Shown here: in pieces, positions 18,310-26,705 of the stretch
How the letters are laid out: each line of letters opens with the position of its first letter
How positions within the stretch are numbered: the first letter of the stretch is position 1
IMG/VR virus record: IMGVR_UViG_3300042673_000856
Coordinates: 1-28,714 of that record
Direction: 5' to 3' (one strand)
Source: a virus
Length of the DNA stretch: 28,714 bases
Translations under genes and position numbers: made by a program
Notes under the pieces: generated by a model
Database searches by the model: none
Seen by the model: only the letters and a program-made list of their open reading frames with translations
What the model was told of the DNA's origin: nothing

Positions 18310-18498
18310 ATGGGAATATTAGATAATTTCGAAAACGCCTGGGACATAGATCTTGAGACCGAATCATCACCTATAAGAGAAACAGATGCTATGGGTAGAG
18401 AAAGATTTTGGGAAGATATGGGTAGACCAGAAAACGATGGTTTGGCACTAAAATTATTTTCAGAAACCTGCTGCACTAATTGTTCTTGCAAAGACTAG
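18310..18498 (+). CDS. Hypothetical acidic protein with Cys tail (62 aa), leaderless
   Basis: MGILDNFENAWDIDLETESS, a middle with MGRERFWEDMGRP, and the end CCTNCSCKD. The Cys-rich tail could bind metal. The start is set by the leaderless -10. Its last four bases overlap the convergent 48-residue gene. Confidence 0.6.
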   Translation: MGILDNFENAWDIDLETESSPIRETDAMGRERFWEDMGRPENDGLALKLFSETCCTNCSCKD

Positions 18499-18641
18499 TT
18501 TGATTGATTTTCAGCAGTAATACGGTTACGCCAATACTCCTCAGTTGATTTACGCATATTTGCAATATGTTCGTATTTTTCCTGGGTAGACTCAGAAAGA
18601 TCCTCTAAATCACAATTCATCAAATATTGCTTTAGTTCCAT
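18495..18641 (-). CDS. Hypothetical protein (48 aa)
   Basis: It is a charged helix (MELKQYLMNCDLEDLSESTQ) ending YWRNRITAENQSN. It overlaps the upstream gene by ten bases. It is the last gene of a three-gene leftward island. Confidence 0.55.
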   Translation of the reverse strand: MELKQYLMNCDLEDLSESTQEKYEHIANMRKSTEEYWRNRITAENQSN

Positions 18642-18826
18642 TCTGCAATAACTCCATGATCTCTCAAAACGTCATAGAGCATACCATTAACAAACTCCAT
18701 TTGCTCACGTCCTGCTAGGATAAACTCTTCAATCTGTTCTGCTGAAAAGTTATTCTGTGCAGCACTATATCTGTTGAACTCGTCAACGGTATTGCACATT
18801 AATGTTACAACTTCTTCTCTTGTCAT
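18632..18826 (-). CDS. Hypothetical protein (64 aa)
   Basis: It is an all-helical acidic protein (MTREEVVTLMCNTVDEFNRY). It sits between the DHH-like gene and the 48-residue gene. No family is recognised. Confidence 0.65.
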   Translation of the reverse strand: MTREEVVTLMCNTVDEFNRYSAAQNNFSAEQIEEFILAGREQMEFVNGMLYDVLRDHGVIAEWN

Positions 18827-18827
18827 T

Positions 18828-19598
18828 TTATTTCCATTCTATCTCCTGATCATATGTGACTGAAAACTCGCCTCCGAATATCTCAGCATATGAAACTATA
18901 TCTCTATTATACCTTATGACGGTGTTTAAGCCGACTTTGTCTGACATGTACTTGATACCACTAACTATTGGTTCAAAGGCCATCTGTTCGGCTTCTAGGG
19001 CCTTATTAAGGTTATCCAAATATCTTGTCTTGCCAAACCTTTTACTTGTAAATGCTTGATCAACATATACTTCTCTAAATTTATTATCTGACTCTATTGT
19101 GGATTCGAGGTTTTCCATAACATAGGATACTTCTGCAGACTTCATCCTTGTAGACCAGTTTCGCATGTTCTCGCTGTAGAACTCCATATTGCGTAGTGTA
19201 GAGTCAGCGAATGCCATGCGTATTTTGTCTTCATCGGATGTATCAGCCTCTATTGCGAACGAAATTAAAAACGCAGTTGCGAACGGAAACTTTTCTCGAT
19301 ACTTGTTGACCTTATAGTGTACATTCGGATTAAATGAGTTAGGCGCTATGTTATCTTCTAGGAGTCTCATATGATTTCCGATTGACACATACCCTGGCCT
19401 ATTCATATCACAGTCGACAAAAAGACATTCCTCTGGATTGATACCGTCGGCGAGACACAAAATATTTTTATCATATGATCCTACTATTTTCGAACCGTTA
19501 AAACGCTCCAGTAATTTTGCGGACATAAAACCATCCATGTCGGGGGATATAATAAGATTCTTGGAATGCTCAAGTGTTTTGAGTATGTCTGTTTTCAT
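18828..19598 (-). CDS. DHH-like phosphoesterase-type protein (tentative, 256 aa)
   Basis: Near the N-terminus NLIISPDMDGFMSAKLL, then LFVDCDMNRPG and SIGNHM, imitate the order of the DxDG, D and DHH motifs of DHH-family phosphoesterases. The canonical DHH triad reads GNHM, so activity is doubtful. The rest is helical with charged residues. DHH proteins act on nucleotides or single-stranded DNA. It is divergent from the membrane protein at 19631. The family assignment is only a suggestion. Confidence 0.55.
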   Translation of the reverse strand: MKTDILKTLEHSKNLIISPDMDGFMSAKLLERFNGSKIVGSYDKNILCLADGINPEECLFVDCDMNRPGYVSIGNHMRLLEDNIAPNSFNPNVHYKVNKYREKFPFATAFLISFAIEADTSDEDKIRMAFADSTLRNMEFYSENMRNWSTRMKSAEVSYVMENLESTIESDNKFREVYVDQAFTSKRFGKTRYLDNLNKALEAEQMAFEPIVSGIKYMSDKVGLNTVIRYNRDIVSYAEIFGGEFSVTYDQEIEWK

Positions 19599-19630
19599 TT
19601 TTGTTAAATACCCCTTATAATAATCTAGTT

Positions 19631-19897
19631 ATGACAATTCAAGACTGGGCCTCATTAATCGTCGCTATACTTACAATTGTATCATCAATCGCTCTTGCGA
19701 TCAAGTGGATGGTAAAACATTATCTCAGCGAACTTAAACCCAATTCTGGATCAAGTTTAAAAGATCAAGTCTCAAGATTAGAAACTGCTTTAGACGAACA
19801 AAGAATAGACTCTATAATGTCACGAGATAGACAAGAGAAAAAACTTGACGAAATGTATAAAATCTTACTTGACCATATTGACAGACTTAGCAAGTAA
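19631..19897 (+). CDS. Holin-like membrane protein with coiled coil (88 aa)
   Basis: MTIQDWASLIVAILTIVSSI plus ALAIKW is a single transmembrane helix (about residues 8-27). A charged coiled-coil tail follows (LKDQVSRLETALDEQRIDSI). This layout matches many small phage holin or lysis-associated proteins. TATAAT or AATAAT lies 6-9 bases before the ATG, with no ribosome site. It stands just before the fibre genes; a structural role is also possible. Confidence 0.6.
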   Translation: MTIQDWASLIVAILTIVSSIALAIKWMVKHYLSELKPNSGSSLKDQVSRLETALDEQRIDSIMSRDRQEKKLDEMYKILLDHIDRLSK

Positions 19898-20021
19898 ACT
19901 TCCTATATACTATATATAAGATATCTTCTATATATAAACCTTAAAGATAGTTCTTTTTTCTTATATATTTTAAGTATACACTATCCGACATCCTGACACT
20001 ATATGACAAACCAGTATAAAA

Positions 20022-20070
20022 CGGACATTACAGACAATAACAATTTGATAACTTTTTATATACATGTCCG
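20022..20070. promoter_or_regulatory. Inverted pair of CGGACAT boxes
   Basis: ACGGACAT (20021-20028) and its reverse complement ATGTCCGT (20064-20071) face each other across about 35 AT-rich bases. This is the same box found at the leftward operons, here before the tail-fibre module. Confidence 0.5.
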
Positions 20071-20081
20071 TATTGTCCTGA

Positions 20082-20158
20082 TATGATATAATTTATATTG
20101 ACTAGTACTCTGGTTTGTCTTTCATACCCACCAGCCTGAGTACTAGTCATTTTTTTAT
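20082..20158 (+). ncRNA. Candidate short RNA: promoter plus perfect 11-bp terminator hairpin
   Basis: TATGAT/TATAAT (20082-20092) would start transcription near 20100. GACTAGTACTC begins there and pairs perfectly with GAGTACTAGTC about 40 bases later, followed by seven T. An inner CTGG/CCAG pair extends the fold. The product would be a roughly 58-base hairpin RNA, or the hairpin simply terminates upstream transcription before the fibre genes. Confidence 0.45.
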
Positions 20159-20160
20159 GG

Positions 20161-20166
20161 TATAAT
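20161..20166 (+). promoter_or_regulatory. TATAAT six bases before ATG (leaderless)
   Basis: TATAAT is followed by CACATT and the ATG at 20173, directly after the terminator hairpin, so the fibre module has its own start. Confidence 0.6.
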
Positions 20167-20172
20167 CACATT

Positions 20173-20568
20173 ATGTCTACTTGCTCCCCAGAAATTTTCG
20201 GCGCTGATCCAGTAAACATCCAATGGCGTGTTGTCAGAGGAGATACTGGCTCCCTTCGTGTTGAGTTTTTACAGCCCAATGAAGTAGATTTTTATGATAC
20301 AGATGGATGGATTTTTAGAGCAACCGCTTATGATCAATCTGGAGATATTCTAGACGCTCTTGAATGTGAGCCTGGTCCTGGATTTGTTGATATAAAGGCT
20401 CATCCATCAGTTACAAAAAATTGGGGATTAAAATATTTAAGAACAGTTGCAGAACTACCATTTGATGTTCAAGTAACTATTCCAGAACTAATCGAAGATA
20501 CTGTTTGGACTCCTGTAATTGGAACCATACATGTATTAGGCGACATCACACCAGGGGGTACACTATAA
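20173..20568 (+). CDS. Tail or baseplate protein (131 aa)
   Basis: It is a beta-rich protein. WRVVRGDTGSLRVEF and the later DGWIFRATAYD resemble the N-terminal domain of baseplate upper proteins (strand pattern only). No ribosome site is seen; the start is set by TATAAT at 20161. Its stop overlaps the ATG of the collagen-like gene (TAATG), so the two are coupled and probably assemble together. Confidence 0.65.
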   Translation: MSTCSPEIFGADPVNIQWRVVRGDTGSLRVEFLQPNEVDFYDTDGWIFRATAYDQSGDILDALECEPGPGFVDIKAHPSVTKNWGLKYLRTVAELPFDVQVTIPELIEDTVWTPVIGTIHVLGDITPGGTL

Positions 20569-21656
20569 TGGCAGTTATTAAAATTGTTCCAATGCCAGGC
20601 GCAGTTGGAGACAAGGGAGACGAAGGTGCTCCAGGACCACAAGGTCAGCAAGGACCAGCAGGTCAAAATGGTTTGCCAGGAACACCTGCTCTATGGTCAT
20701 ATCAGGGTGCATACAACCCTGCTGCTGCTTATGCAGTTGGAGATTTAGTAACCTACCAAGGACAACTTTATTATACAAAGTCAGCAACAACTGCTGGAAC
20801 ACTTCCAACAAATACTGCAAAGTTTGATTTAATTGCATCAAAGGGTGCAGATGGCCAAGCAGGTGCAAATGGTATCAATGGAACTAACGGAACCAATGGT
20901 GCAGACTTTGGAATTTACTATTTAGGAAACTACAATCCAAATAGCGGATACGTTCCAGACATTGCAGTAGTTAGAGGATCAGACGGACAACTTTATCTTG
21001 CTAAAGCAAGTGGACAACTTGGAGATCCAGTTGGAAACACTGCACAATGGGAGGTTTGGATTCCTAAAGGTGCAGATGGTATAAATGGTGCAGATGCACT
21101 TTGGAATTACACAGGAGAATACAATGGCGGAGCATCATATGCCGTTGGAGATATAGCAACATATGACGGACAACTTTGGTATCGTGTTGGTGCTAATGGC
21201 GGAAATGTTGGAGACACTCCTTCTCCAGGATTTTGGAATTTACTCGCAGCAAAAGGTGAGCCAGGAACTGATGTGTTTGCTGAAGATGGAACTTTGTATG
21301 GACCTACTAATTTTGGTGCCCTTAAAGTCTTGGGACTTATAAATTCAGGTGATAATGATCTTGCTTTAGAGGTTAATGATGCAGATATATATCTACAGGC
21401 TTCTTCTGGAGCAGTAACTATTGCAGCGCCTGAAGTTACCATTACTTCAAATGCCGTTCCTTCTTCAGTAAATATCAATACATATAGTGGTGCAATAATT
21501 AATAGCGCAAGAACATCTGGCTATTCTGATGCAGACAAAGTTGTAGCAACTCTTGGAGATTTGCCAACGGGAGCAACGGGAACATTCCAAACATCAGACT
21601 CTAAAATTGTTACAGTTACCAACGGAATCATTACATCTATAGAGTCACTTACTTAA
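20568..21656 (+). CDS. Collagen-like tail fibre protein with carbohydrate-binding-like modules (362 aa)
   Basis: Residues about 11-40 form ten Gly-X-Y triplets (GAVGDKGDEGAPGPQGQQG...), three of them with Pro in the Y position. Three modules then follow, PALWSYQGAYNPAAAYAVGD, GIYYLGNYNPNSGY and ALWNYTGEYNGGASYAVGD, each ending in a GQLxY strand. These look like CBM5/12-type sugar-binding repeats, separated by short GADG linkers. The C-terminal 110 residues are Ala/Thr/Asn-rich and beta-rich. Together these suggest a trimeric receptor-binding fibre. The start overlaps the upstream stop. Confidence 0.8.
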   Translation: MAVIKIVPMPGAVGDKGDEGAPGPQGQQGPAGQNGLPGTPALWSYQGAYNPAAAYAVGDLVTYQGQLYYTKSATTAGTLPTNTAKFDLIASKGADGQAGANGINGTNGTNGADFGIYYLGNYNPNSGYVPDIAVVRGSDGQLYLAKASGQLGDPVGNTAQWEVWIPKGADGINGADALWNYTGEYNGGASYAVGDIATYDGQLWYRVGANGGNVGDTPSPGFWNLLAAKGEPGTDVFAEDGTLYGPTNFGALKVLGLINSGDNDLALEVNDADIYLQASSGAVTIAAPEVTITSNAVPSSVNINTYSGAIINSARTSGYSDADKVVATLGDLPTGATGTFQTSDSKIVTVTNGIITSIESLT

Positions 21657-21664
21657 TATCGTGA

Positions 21665-21670
21665 GATAAT
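21665..21670 (+). promoter_or_regulatory. GATAAT six bases before ATG (leaderless)
   Basis: GATAAT is followed by GTACCC and the ATG at 21677, giving this gene its own start despite being inside the fibre block. Confidence 0.5.
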
Positions 21671-21676
21671 GTACCC

Positions 21677-22405
21677 ATGGCCGTTTCTAAATCTATGGAT
21701 TTTCCAGGTGCAAAAAAATCTTCTTATGCTGCACAAGTAGAACAAAGTCAGGCATCTACCTCTGTAGATAACGTTCTTTCATTTCTTCCAGTCCCTGGAC
21801 CAACTGGGCCACAGGGACCTGCAGGTAGAGATGGTAGAGATGGTGCAGACGGGAAAGAAGGGCCTCAAGGACCAGAAGGAAAAATAGGTCCACGAGGACC
21901 AGAAGGAAGAGAAGGATTAAGTTCTCTATCGTCTTCAGGACAGCAAGCAGGATGGGCTTCTTATCACAATAAAATAGAAAAACCTTTTAAACTTGGAATA
22001 TCTGAGGGAGACGATGGATGGGTAACTGTTTTTGTTTTATCTGATGAATTATCAAACGAAAGATATTTACCTAAAGATTGTGCTTCATTATGGAATGACC
22101 ACGCTAGAGCCTTTAATTTTAAAGGACTTAAAGAAGGCTCTCAAGTATTTATAACCTACAGTTTTGAGTTAACGACATATAGCAGTAACACAGAAGCCTG
22201 GATTCGAACATATTCTCCAAACAGCGAACTAGACATTGCTCAGTTTATAGGCTCAATGAAATATCAACATACCTATCCAATAACTGTAACCCAGCAGGTT
22301 TTTATTGAAAACCAAAAAATATGGGGTAACGGAGCAGTTCCTCAAATTAGAACCGATTATGACGCATCAGTAATTCTCAAATCTATATATGTCAGCGTGG
22401 TATAA
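21677..22405 (+). CDS. Collagen-like fibre or receptor-binding protein (242 aa)
   Basis: A 40-residue N-terminal part is followed by 13 uninterrupted Gly-X-Y triplets at about residues 41-79 (GPTGPQGPAGRDGRDG...). The charged RD/RE/KE triplets are typical of bacterial and phage collagens. The C-terminal 160 residues are a beta-rich globular domain with many aromatics (WASYHNKIEKPFKLG, TYSSNTEAWIRTYSPN), likely the trimeric head. Confidence 0.8.
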   Translation: MAVSKSMDFPGAKKSSYAAQVEQSQASTSVDNVLSFLPVPGPTGPQGPAGRDGRDGADGKEGPQGPEGKIGPRGPEGREGLSSLSSSGQQAGWASYHNKIEKPFKLGISEGDDGWVTVFVLSDELSNERYLPKDCASLWNDHARAFNFKGLKEGSQVFITYSFELTTYSSNTEAWIRTYSPNSELDIAQFIGSMKYQHTYPITVTQQVFIENQKIWGNGAVPQIRTDYDASVILKSIYVSVV

Positions 22406-22406
22406 T
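22401..22406 (+). promoter_or_regulatory. TATAAT six bases before ATG (leaderless)
   Basis: TATAAT overlaps the stop codon of the preceding gene and is followed by AAAACT and the ATG at 22413. Confidence 0.58.
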
Positions 22407-22412
22407 AAAACT

Positions 22413-23045
22413 ATGGCATTTCCAGGAGAACTCAATATAAATTACTACAAGGGTGACACCCATGAGTTTAAGATCTACCCTCAAAAAACAGATAACTCTA
22501 TCTTTTATCTAAACGACTATAGCAATGCCACATTTAAAATTGCAGAGGTAAGAGGTACAGCAGGAGTTGCAAATCAAATTACTGGTAGCGCAATAATCTC
22601 AACAGATGGAACCCATATAACTTGTGCAATAACTCCAGAAAATGGAGCAGCGATGAACTCTTCTATTACTTATGAGTATGACGTTCAGGTTTATTCACAA
22701 GGAGCAGGAACATACGATAAAATTTTGACACTTTTAACTGGCTCTATTTCTGTAACAGATGATGTTTCACAGGGGATTGGATCACCAAATAGAGCACCTG
22801 CCACATATAGAGTTATTTATAATAATACAAATGCAACAAGCGGACAAGTGCCAACAGATACAACAGAATATGTTCCAAACCAAAACGTCATTGTTGCAAA
22901 TAACGGAACACTTGCAAGACTTGGATACTCTTTCTCTGGTTGGTCAAGATCTGCTGACGGAACTGGAACCGTATATACCGCAGGATCTACTATTCCTTTA
23001 ATTAATGGAGACATAAGACTTTATCCTAAGTGGACGGTACAATGA
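22413..23045 (+). CDS. Tail protein with InlB-type B-repeat (210 aa)
   Basis: Residues 1-125 are a beta-rich domain similar in style to the 131-residue protein at 20173 (MAFPGELNINYYKGDTHEFK). After a linker (GSPNRAPA) residues about 131-210 match the Listeria-Bacteroides B-repeat: TYRVIYNN..., GYSFSGWSRSADGTGTVY, then LYPKWTVQ. B-repeats are small beta-grasp folds on bacterial surface proteins. The start at 22413 follows the leaderless -10 and is preferred to the in-frame ATG at 22389. Confidence 0.78.
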   Translation: MAFPGELNINYYKGDTHEFKIYPQKTDNSIFYLNDYSNATFKIAEVRGTAGVANQITGSAIISTDGTHITCAITPENGAAMNSSITYEYDVQVYSQGAGTYDKILTLLTGSISVTDDVSQGIGSPNRAPATYRVIYNNTNATSGQVPTDTTEYVPNQNVIVANNGTLARLGYSFSGWSRSADGTGTVYTAGSTIPLINGDIRLYPKWTVQ

Positions 23046-23629
23046 CAAATATTTTTGTATCACCAGAAGATGTTAAAGTAATTGGCGGTACAGCAAATGT
23101 AAATGTCGAAGTAGATTTTGGACCACAAGGACAAAGAGGAAACCTTTTCCTTGTAGGATACGGAAACCCAAATACAGTATCACATTCTGTTACATTGCAA
23201 CTGCTTGATTTGTATATAAATGTTCAGGCTACAGATGAAGACTATTTAGTTATGTACCAATACCAAAATGTTTCTGGCGTAAATACTTGGGTAGAAACAG
23301 CAACACTTATGACAGACAAGTTTAGTGTAATTAGACAGGTAGCGTTTACAAATGGCAAGACAACAAGCGAAGTAGACTTTAAGGTATCTAATATTGCCCC
23401 ACTTAGCCTTGTTGGTGGACTAACAGCAGAAAATTTTAATATCCAATGCACATTCTCTGACCCTGCAAACCCTATTGCTCACTCAATTACAGTTAAACCT
23501 TTAGAGTTTCAGGCAGGTACTGGAGATCAGATATTGCCAGTTGATATAAATGCCGTTGAATTTTCAGGAGGAAGTTGGGTTGGTCTAAATAGAACCGTCT
23601 ATATTCATTTCCTAATTACGGTGGTATAA
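23042..23629 (+). CDS. Virion fibre or baseplate protein (195 aa)
   Basis: It starts MTNIFVSPEDVKVIGGTANV, followed by a GPQGQRG segment and GYGNPN, an N-terminal pattern I associate with phage tail-fibre-cluster proteins. The rest is beta-rich. The ATG overlaps the preceding TGA, so it is coupled to the B-repeat protein. Confidence 0.65.
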   Translation: MTNIFVSPEDVKVIGGTANVNVEVDFGPQGQRGNLFLVGYGNPNTVSHSVTLQLLDLYINVQATDEDYLVMYQYQNVSGVNTWVETATLMTDKFSVIRQVAFTNGKTTSEVDFKVSNIAPLSLVGGLTAENFNIQCTFSDPANPIAHSITVKPLEFQAGTGDQILPVDINAVEFSGGSWVGLNRTVYIHFLITVV

Positions 23630-23659
23630 TCTAAGATGGTGATATTAAATGGCTGCTGA
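23625..23659 (+). promoter_or_regulatory. TATAAT with seven-codon upstream ORF
   Basis: TATAAT (23625-23630) overlaps the previous stop. Its nearest ATG (23636) opens MVILNGC, which ends at 23659, ten bases inside the next gene. Translation of this mini-ORF would compete with or re-initiate at the main ATG at 23649. Confidence 0.35.
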
Positions 23660-26600
23660 ATTTATTGATGATACTGAAAATGGCTCTGGGTTATACCCAA
23701 CCAAGATACCTGGCTATGAAGATGCAGCAGATATTCAGGAAGCATTAAGACTTTATCATTATGGATCAAATGTTATACCAACTTCAAATGATTTAAATGG
23801 TACAGCAACAAGTATCAACACAAAGTCAGTCGCAGGACACCTAAAATCTTTATCTAATGCAATTTCCTCAGAGGCAACAAGCAGAACAACTGCTGACACA
23901 AATCTTCAAAACCAAATAGATGGTATTTCAAACACTCTTTCTGCACAAAAAAGCGTAATTACAAAAAATACAGGTTTTACATTGGCTCTAACAGACGTAT
24001 CAAAAACAATTCTTCTCAATACATCTTCAACAATGGACCTTACAGTTCCTACAAACTCATCTGTAGCAATTCCAGTAGGGTCTAGTTACAACTTAATTGA
24101 AATGGGTTCAGGAGTAACTCAGTTTGTTGCAGCAGCAGGAGTAACAATTAATAGCAAAAGATCACAACTATTTATTGACACACAGTATGGACAGGTAACT
24201 TTGTTAAAGGTTGCAGAAAATGCTTGGGTTGCATATGGTGATATATATGAAGGATCAAATGCTCAAACATTCTTTAATGTGACATACAACTGTGGTCCTG
24301 GAGTAACAGATTGTCCTCCAAATACAACATACACTACATCATATACAATACCAACAAACATTCCTGACTCTTTGCTTAGCAGTGATGGTGCTTTCCTTGG
24401 CTATTCACTTATTTCAGATAATACAAACTGCGGATTAAATACTGCATACCCTAATGTATCTGCAGCAGACATTGCTAGTGGATATACAATTAGCGGTAAC
24501 TGTGTTGGAAACTTGTCTTTATCTCCAGTATTTGCGTCTAACCCTGTTACACCAGTTACACCAGTAACGCCTGTTACACCAGTTACACCAGTAACACCAG
24601 TAACCCCTGTAACACCAGTAACCCCTGTAACACCAGATGTTACTCCTGTAACACCAGATGTCACTCCTGTAACACCAGTTACTCCTGTAACACCAGTTAC
24701 ACCACCAGTAATGCGAACAGTGCCTAGTGTTGTTGGGTTAACAAATTCTGCAGCGCAAAGTGCAATCACTACAGCAGGATTGTCAGTAGGAAGTTTTACA
24801 ACGGGATCAGCAACATCTGACCCTGCAAATGCTGACAAGGTTCAAAGCCAATTTCCTTCAGCAGGAACCCAAGTTGAATCAGGATCAAGTGTTAACCTAA
24901 CAATGTGGAATTACTCAGCAGTAACACCACCAACAACTTATTATGGTTGCTGCAGTAATGGAGCAGGAGTTGAAGGAACATATGCGTCTTCAGGTGCAGC
25001 AGTAACAGGACTACAAGCAGCGTGTGCTGCCGATGAACAAGGAAACACTTTAACTGGTGGAGTTTACACATCTCCACAGAGTTGTAATCCACCAGTGACA
25101 CCAGTGACTCCTGTCACACCTGTCACACCTGTAACTCCAGTTACCCCTGTAGATTGTTCAGACTATGGCCTTATTCCTGAGTCACAGTGTGAGGCTTGTG
25201 GATTAGTTTGGTCTCCAACATTTGGTGAATGTATTGAGCCAGAAACTGTAACACCAGTTACTCCTGTAGATTGTTCAGATTATGGTCTTATTCCTCAGTC
25301 ACAATGTGGTGCTTGTGGATTAGTATGGTCTCCAACATTTGGTGAGTGCATAGATCCAGGAAACTGGACTGCAGTAGGATGTTGTAATGGAACTGCTCTT
25401 GCAGGTGCTGGAGATACAGAAGCAGAAGCAATAGCAGATTTAAATTCTCAGTGTTCTGGTTCATTAACAAGCACTAGTACTACAACAGGAACAGCAACAC
25501 TTCCAAACTGTTCAACAGGAGACTGGACTGCAGTAGGATGTTGTAATGGAACTGCTCTTGCAGGTGCTGGAGATACAGAAGCAGAAGCAATAGCAGATTT
25601 AAATTCTCAGTGTTCTGGTTCATTAACAAGCACTAGTACTACAACAGGAACAGCAACACTTCCAAACTGTAGTGGATCTGTTACCCCTGTAACCCCTGTA
25701 ACACCAGTAACTCCTGTAACACCAGTAACCCCTGTAACACCAGTAACACCTGTAACACCAGTAACTCCTGTAACACCAGTAGATTGTTCAGACACAAGTT
25801 TGCTTAATTCAAGTCAGTGCGGTGCATGTGGTTTAGTTTGGAATGCATCGTTTAATGAATGCGTAGAACCATCAGTAACCCCAGCAGTAACACCTGCAGT
25901 AACACCAGCAGTAACGCCTGCAGTTACTCCTGCAGTAACCCCAGCAGTTACACCTGCAGTTACACCATCACAATGTCCACCAGGATATACTTGGTATCCA
26001 AACTTTGGTGAATGTATAGAAGATTCAGTAACACCTGCAGTAACACCTGCAGTAACACCTGCAGTAACACCTGCAGTAACACCAGAAGTTACTCCTGCAG
26101 TAACACCTGCAGTAACACCAGAAGTTACTCCTGCAGTAACCCCAGCAGTTACACCTGCAGTTACACCAGAACCTTTCAGTTTCACACCACGCTTCATGGC
26201 ATCGCTTGCACCAATGACAAAGGTCAGAATGGCTGACGGATCCATGAAGGCTGCAGAAGATGTTTTGGTTGGAGATGTTCTTATGTCCGTAGAACTTCCA
26301 GACTTTGCGAACTCCTATACAACAGAAGAATTGCTTTCTTGGACGGCACAGCAAGACATAACAGAATTAGAGCCAACAACTACAACTGTAAATAAAGTTA
26401 CTCTCCATCCATCTTCGTCCATAATTAGCGTAAACGAGGATGTTTTTTCTCCAAACCATATACTGTTGATTAGAAGAGGGGACGAAGTTTCAATGAAGAA
26501 GACTTCAGAACTTCTTCCTACAGATATGGTGTGGGATTACGCAGCAGATGGTTGGGCAGAAATAACAGTCCTAGAAATACACGACTATGATCACACTGTC

Positions 26601-26690
26601 ATCACTATAAACTGTGAGCCTAACGATCTATTCTTTACTCACGGCGCTCTAACTCATGATGGTAATGAGTGGGCACAAAACCAAGAATAG
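23649..26690 (+). CDS. Large fibre protein: VTP repeats, PASTA, Cys-rich repeats, C-terminal Hint domain (1013 aa)
   Basis: Residues 1-215 are fibre-like with a coiled-coil stretch ([20 protein letters not shown]). Residues 216-298 are a Cys-containing beta domain. A Val-Thr-Pro repeat (about 299-355) leads to a PASTA domain (355-424: [13 protein letters not shown]...[13 protein letters not shown]). Four copies of a Cys module ([20 protein letters not shown] type) and a duplicated 53-residue WTAVGCC unit alternate with VTP and VTPA linkers to about 841. From about 842 a Hint domain follows: [20 protein letters not shown], then SPNHILLI and [12 protein letters not shown] Ser replaces the usual first Cys. 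PASTA suggests peptidoglycan binding; Hint suggests autoprocessing or cross-linking. Confidence 0.82.
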   Translation: MAAEFIDDTENGSGLYPTKIPGYEDAADIQEALRLYHYGSNVIPTSNDLNGTATSINTKSVAGHLKSLSNAISSEATSRTTADTNLQNQIDGISNTLSAQKSVITKNTGFTLALTDVSKTILLNTSSTMDLTVPTNSSVAIPVGSSYNLIEMGSGVTQFVAAAGVTINSKRSQLFIDTQYGQVTLLKVAENAWVAYGDIYEGSNAQTFFNVTYNCGPGVTDCPPNTTYTTSYTIPTNIPDSLLSSDGAFLGYSLISDNTNCGLNTAYPNVSAADIASGYTISGNCVGNLSLSPVFASNPVTPVTPVTPVTPVTPVTPVTPVTPVTPVTPDVTPVTPDVTPVTPVTPVTPVTPPVMRTVPSVVGLTNSAAQSAITTAGLSVGSFTTGSATSDPANADKVQSQFPSAGTQVESGSSVNLTMWNYSAVTPPTTYYGCCSNGAGVEGTYASSGAAVTGLQAACAADEQGNTLTGGVYTSPQSCNPPVTPVTPVTPVTPVTPVTPVDCSDYGLIPESQCEACGLVWSPTFGECIEPETVTPVTPVDCSDYGLIPQSQCGACGLVWSPTFGECIDPGNWTAVGCCNGTALAGAGDTEAEAIADLNSQCSGSLTSTSTTTGTATLPNCSTGDWTAVGCCNGTALAGAGDTEAEAIADLNSQCSGSLTSTSTTTGTATLPNCSGSVTPVTPVTPVTPVTPVTPVTPVTPVTPVTPVTPVDCSDTSLLNSSQCGACGLVWNASFNECVEPSVTPAVTPAVTPAVTPAVTPAVTPAVTPAVTPSQCPPGYTWYPNFGECIEDSVTPAVTPAVTPAVTPAVTPEVTPAVTPAVTPEVTPAVTPAVTPAVTPEPFSFTPRFMASLAPMTKVRMADGSMKAAEDVLVGDVLMSVELPDFANSYTTEELLSWTAQQDITELEPTTTTVNKVTLHPSSSIISVNEDVFSPNHILLIRRGDEVSMKKTSELLPTDMVWDYAADGWAEITVLEIHDYDHTVITINCEPNDLFFTHGALTHDGNEWAQNQE
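24543..24711 (+). repeat. Val-Thr-Pro coding repeat, block 1
   Basis: Nine-base units GTN-ACN-CCN are repeated with many synonymous changes, interrupted by two Asp codons. Further VTP blocks lie at about 25095-25148 and 25677-25780. Confidence 0.7.
25363..25670 (+). repeat. Exact 149-base tandem duplication
   Basis: Positions 25363-25511 and 25522-25670 appear identical base for base, with a period of 159 (53 codons). They encode the [20 protein letters not shown] units. Confidence 0.75.
25873..26169 (+). repeat. Val-Thr-Pro-Ala coding repeats
   Basis: Twelve-base units GTN-ACN-CCN-GCN occur in two blocks (about 25873-25971 and 26026-26169), separated by a Cys module. Some units carry Glu instead of Ala. 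Confidence 0.7.
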
Positions 26691-26692
26691 TG

Positions 26693-26698
26693 TATAAT
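26693..26698 (+). promoter_or_regulatory. TATAAT seven bases before ATG (leaderless)
   Basis: TATAAT lies just behind the stop of the Hint-domain gene and seven bases before the ATG at 26706. It would give the three following coupled genes their own transcript. Confidence 0.52.
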
Positions 26699-26705
26699 TT
26701 TATAT

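Noticed and set aside
18828-19598. Firm assignment as an active DHH nuclease
   Set aside because: The DHH triad itself is not present (GNHM), so only a tentative relationship is given.
24401-26354. Several minus-strand frames rich in Val-Thr-Gly or Cys-Arg
   Set aside because: They are reverse images of the Val-Thr-Pro coding repeats of the large fibre gene.
23649-26690. Intein in the fibre gene
   Set aside because: The Hint domain is at the extreme C-terminus with no following extein or homing nuclease, so it fits a C-terminal autoprocessing Hint rather than an intein.
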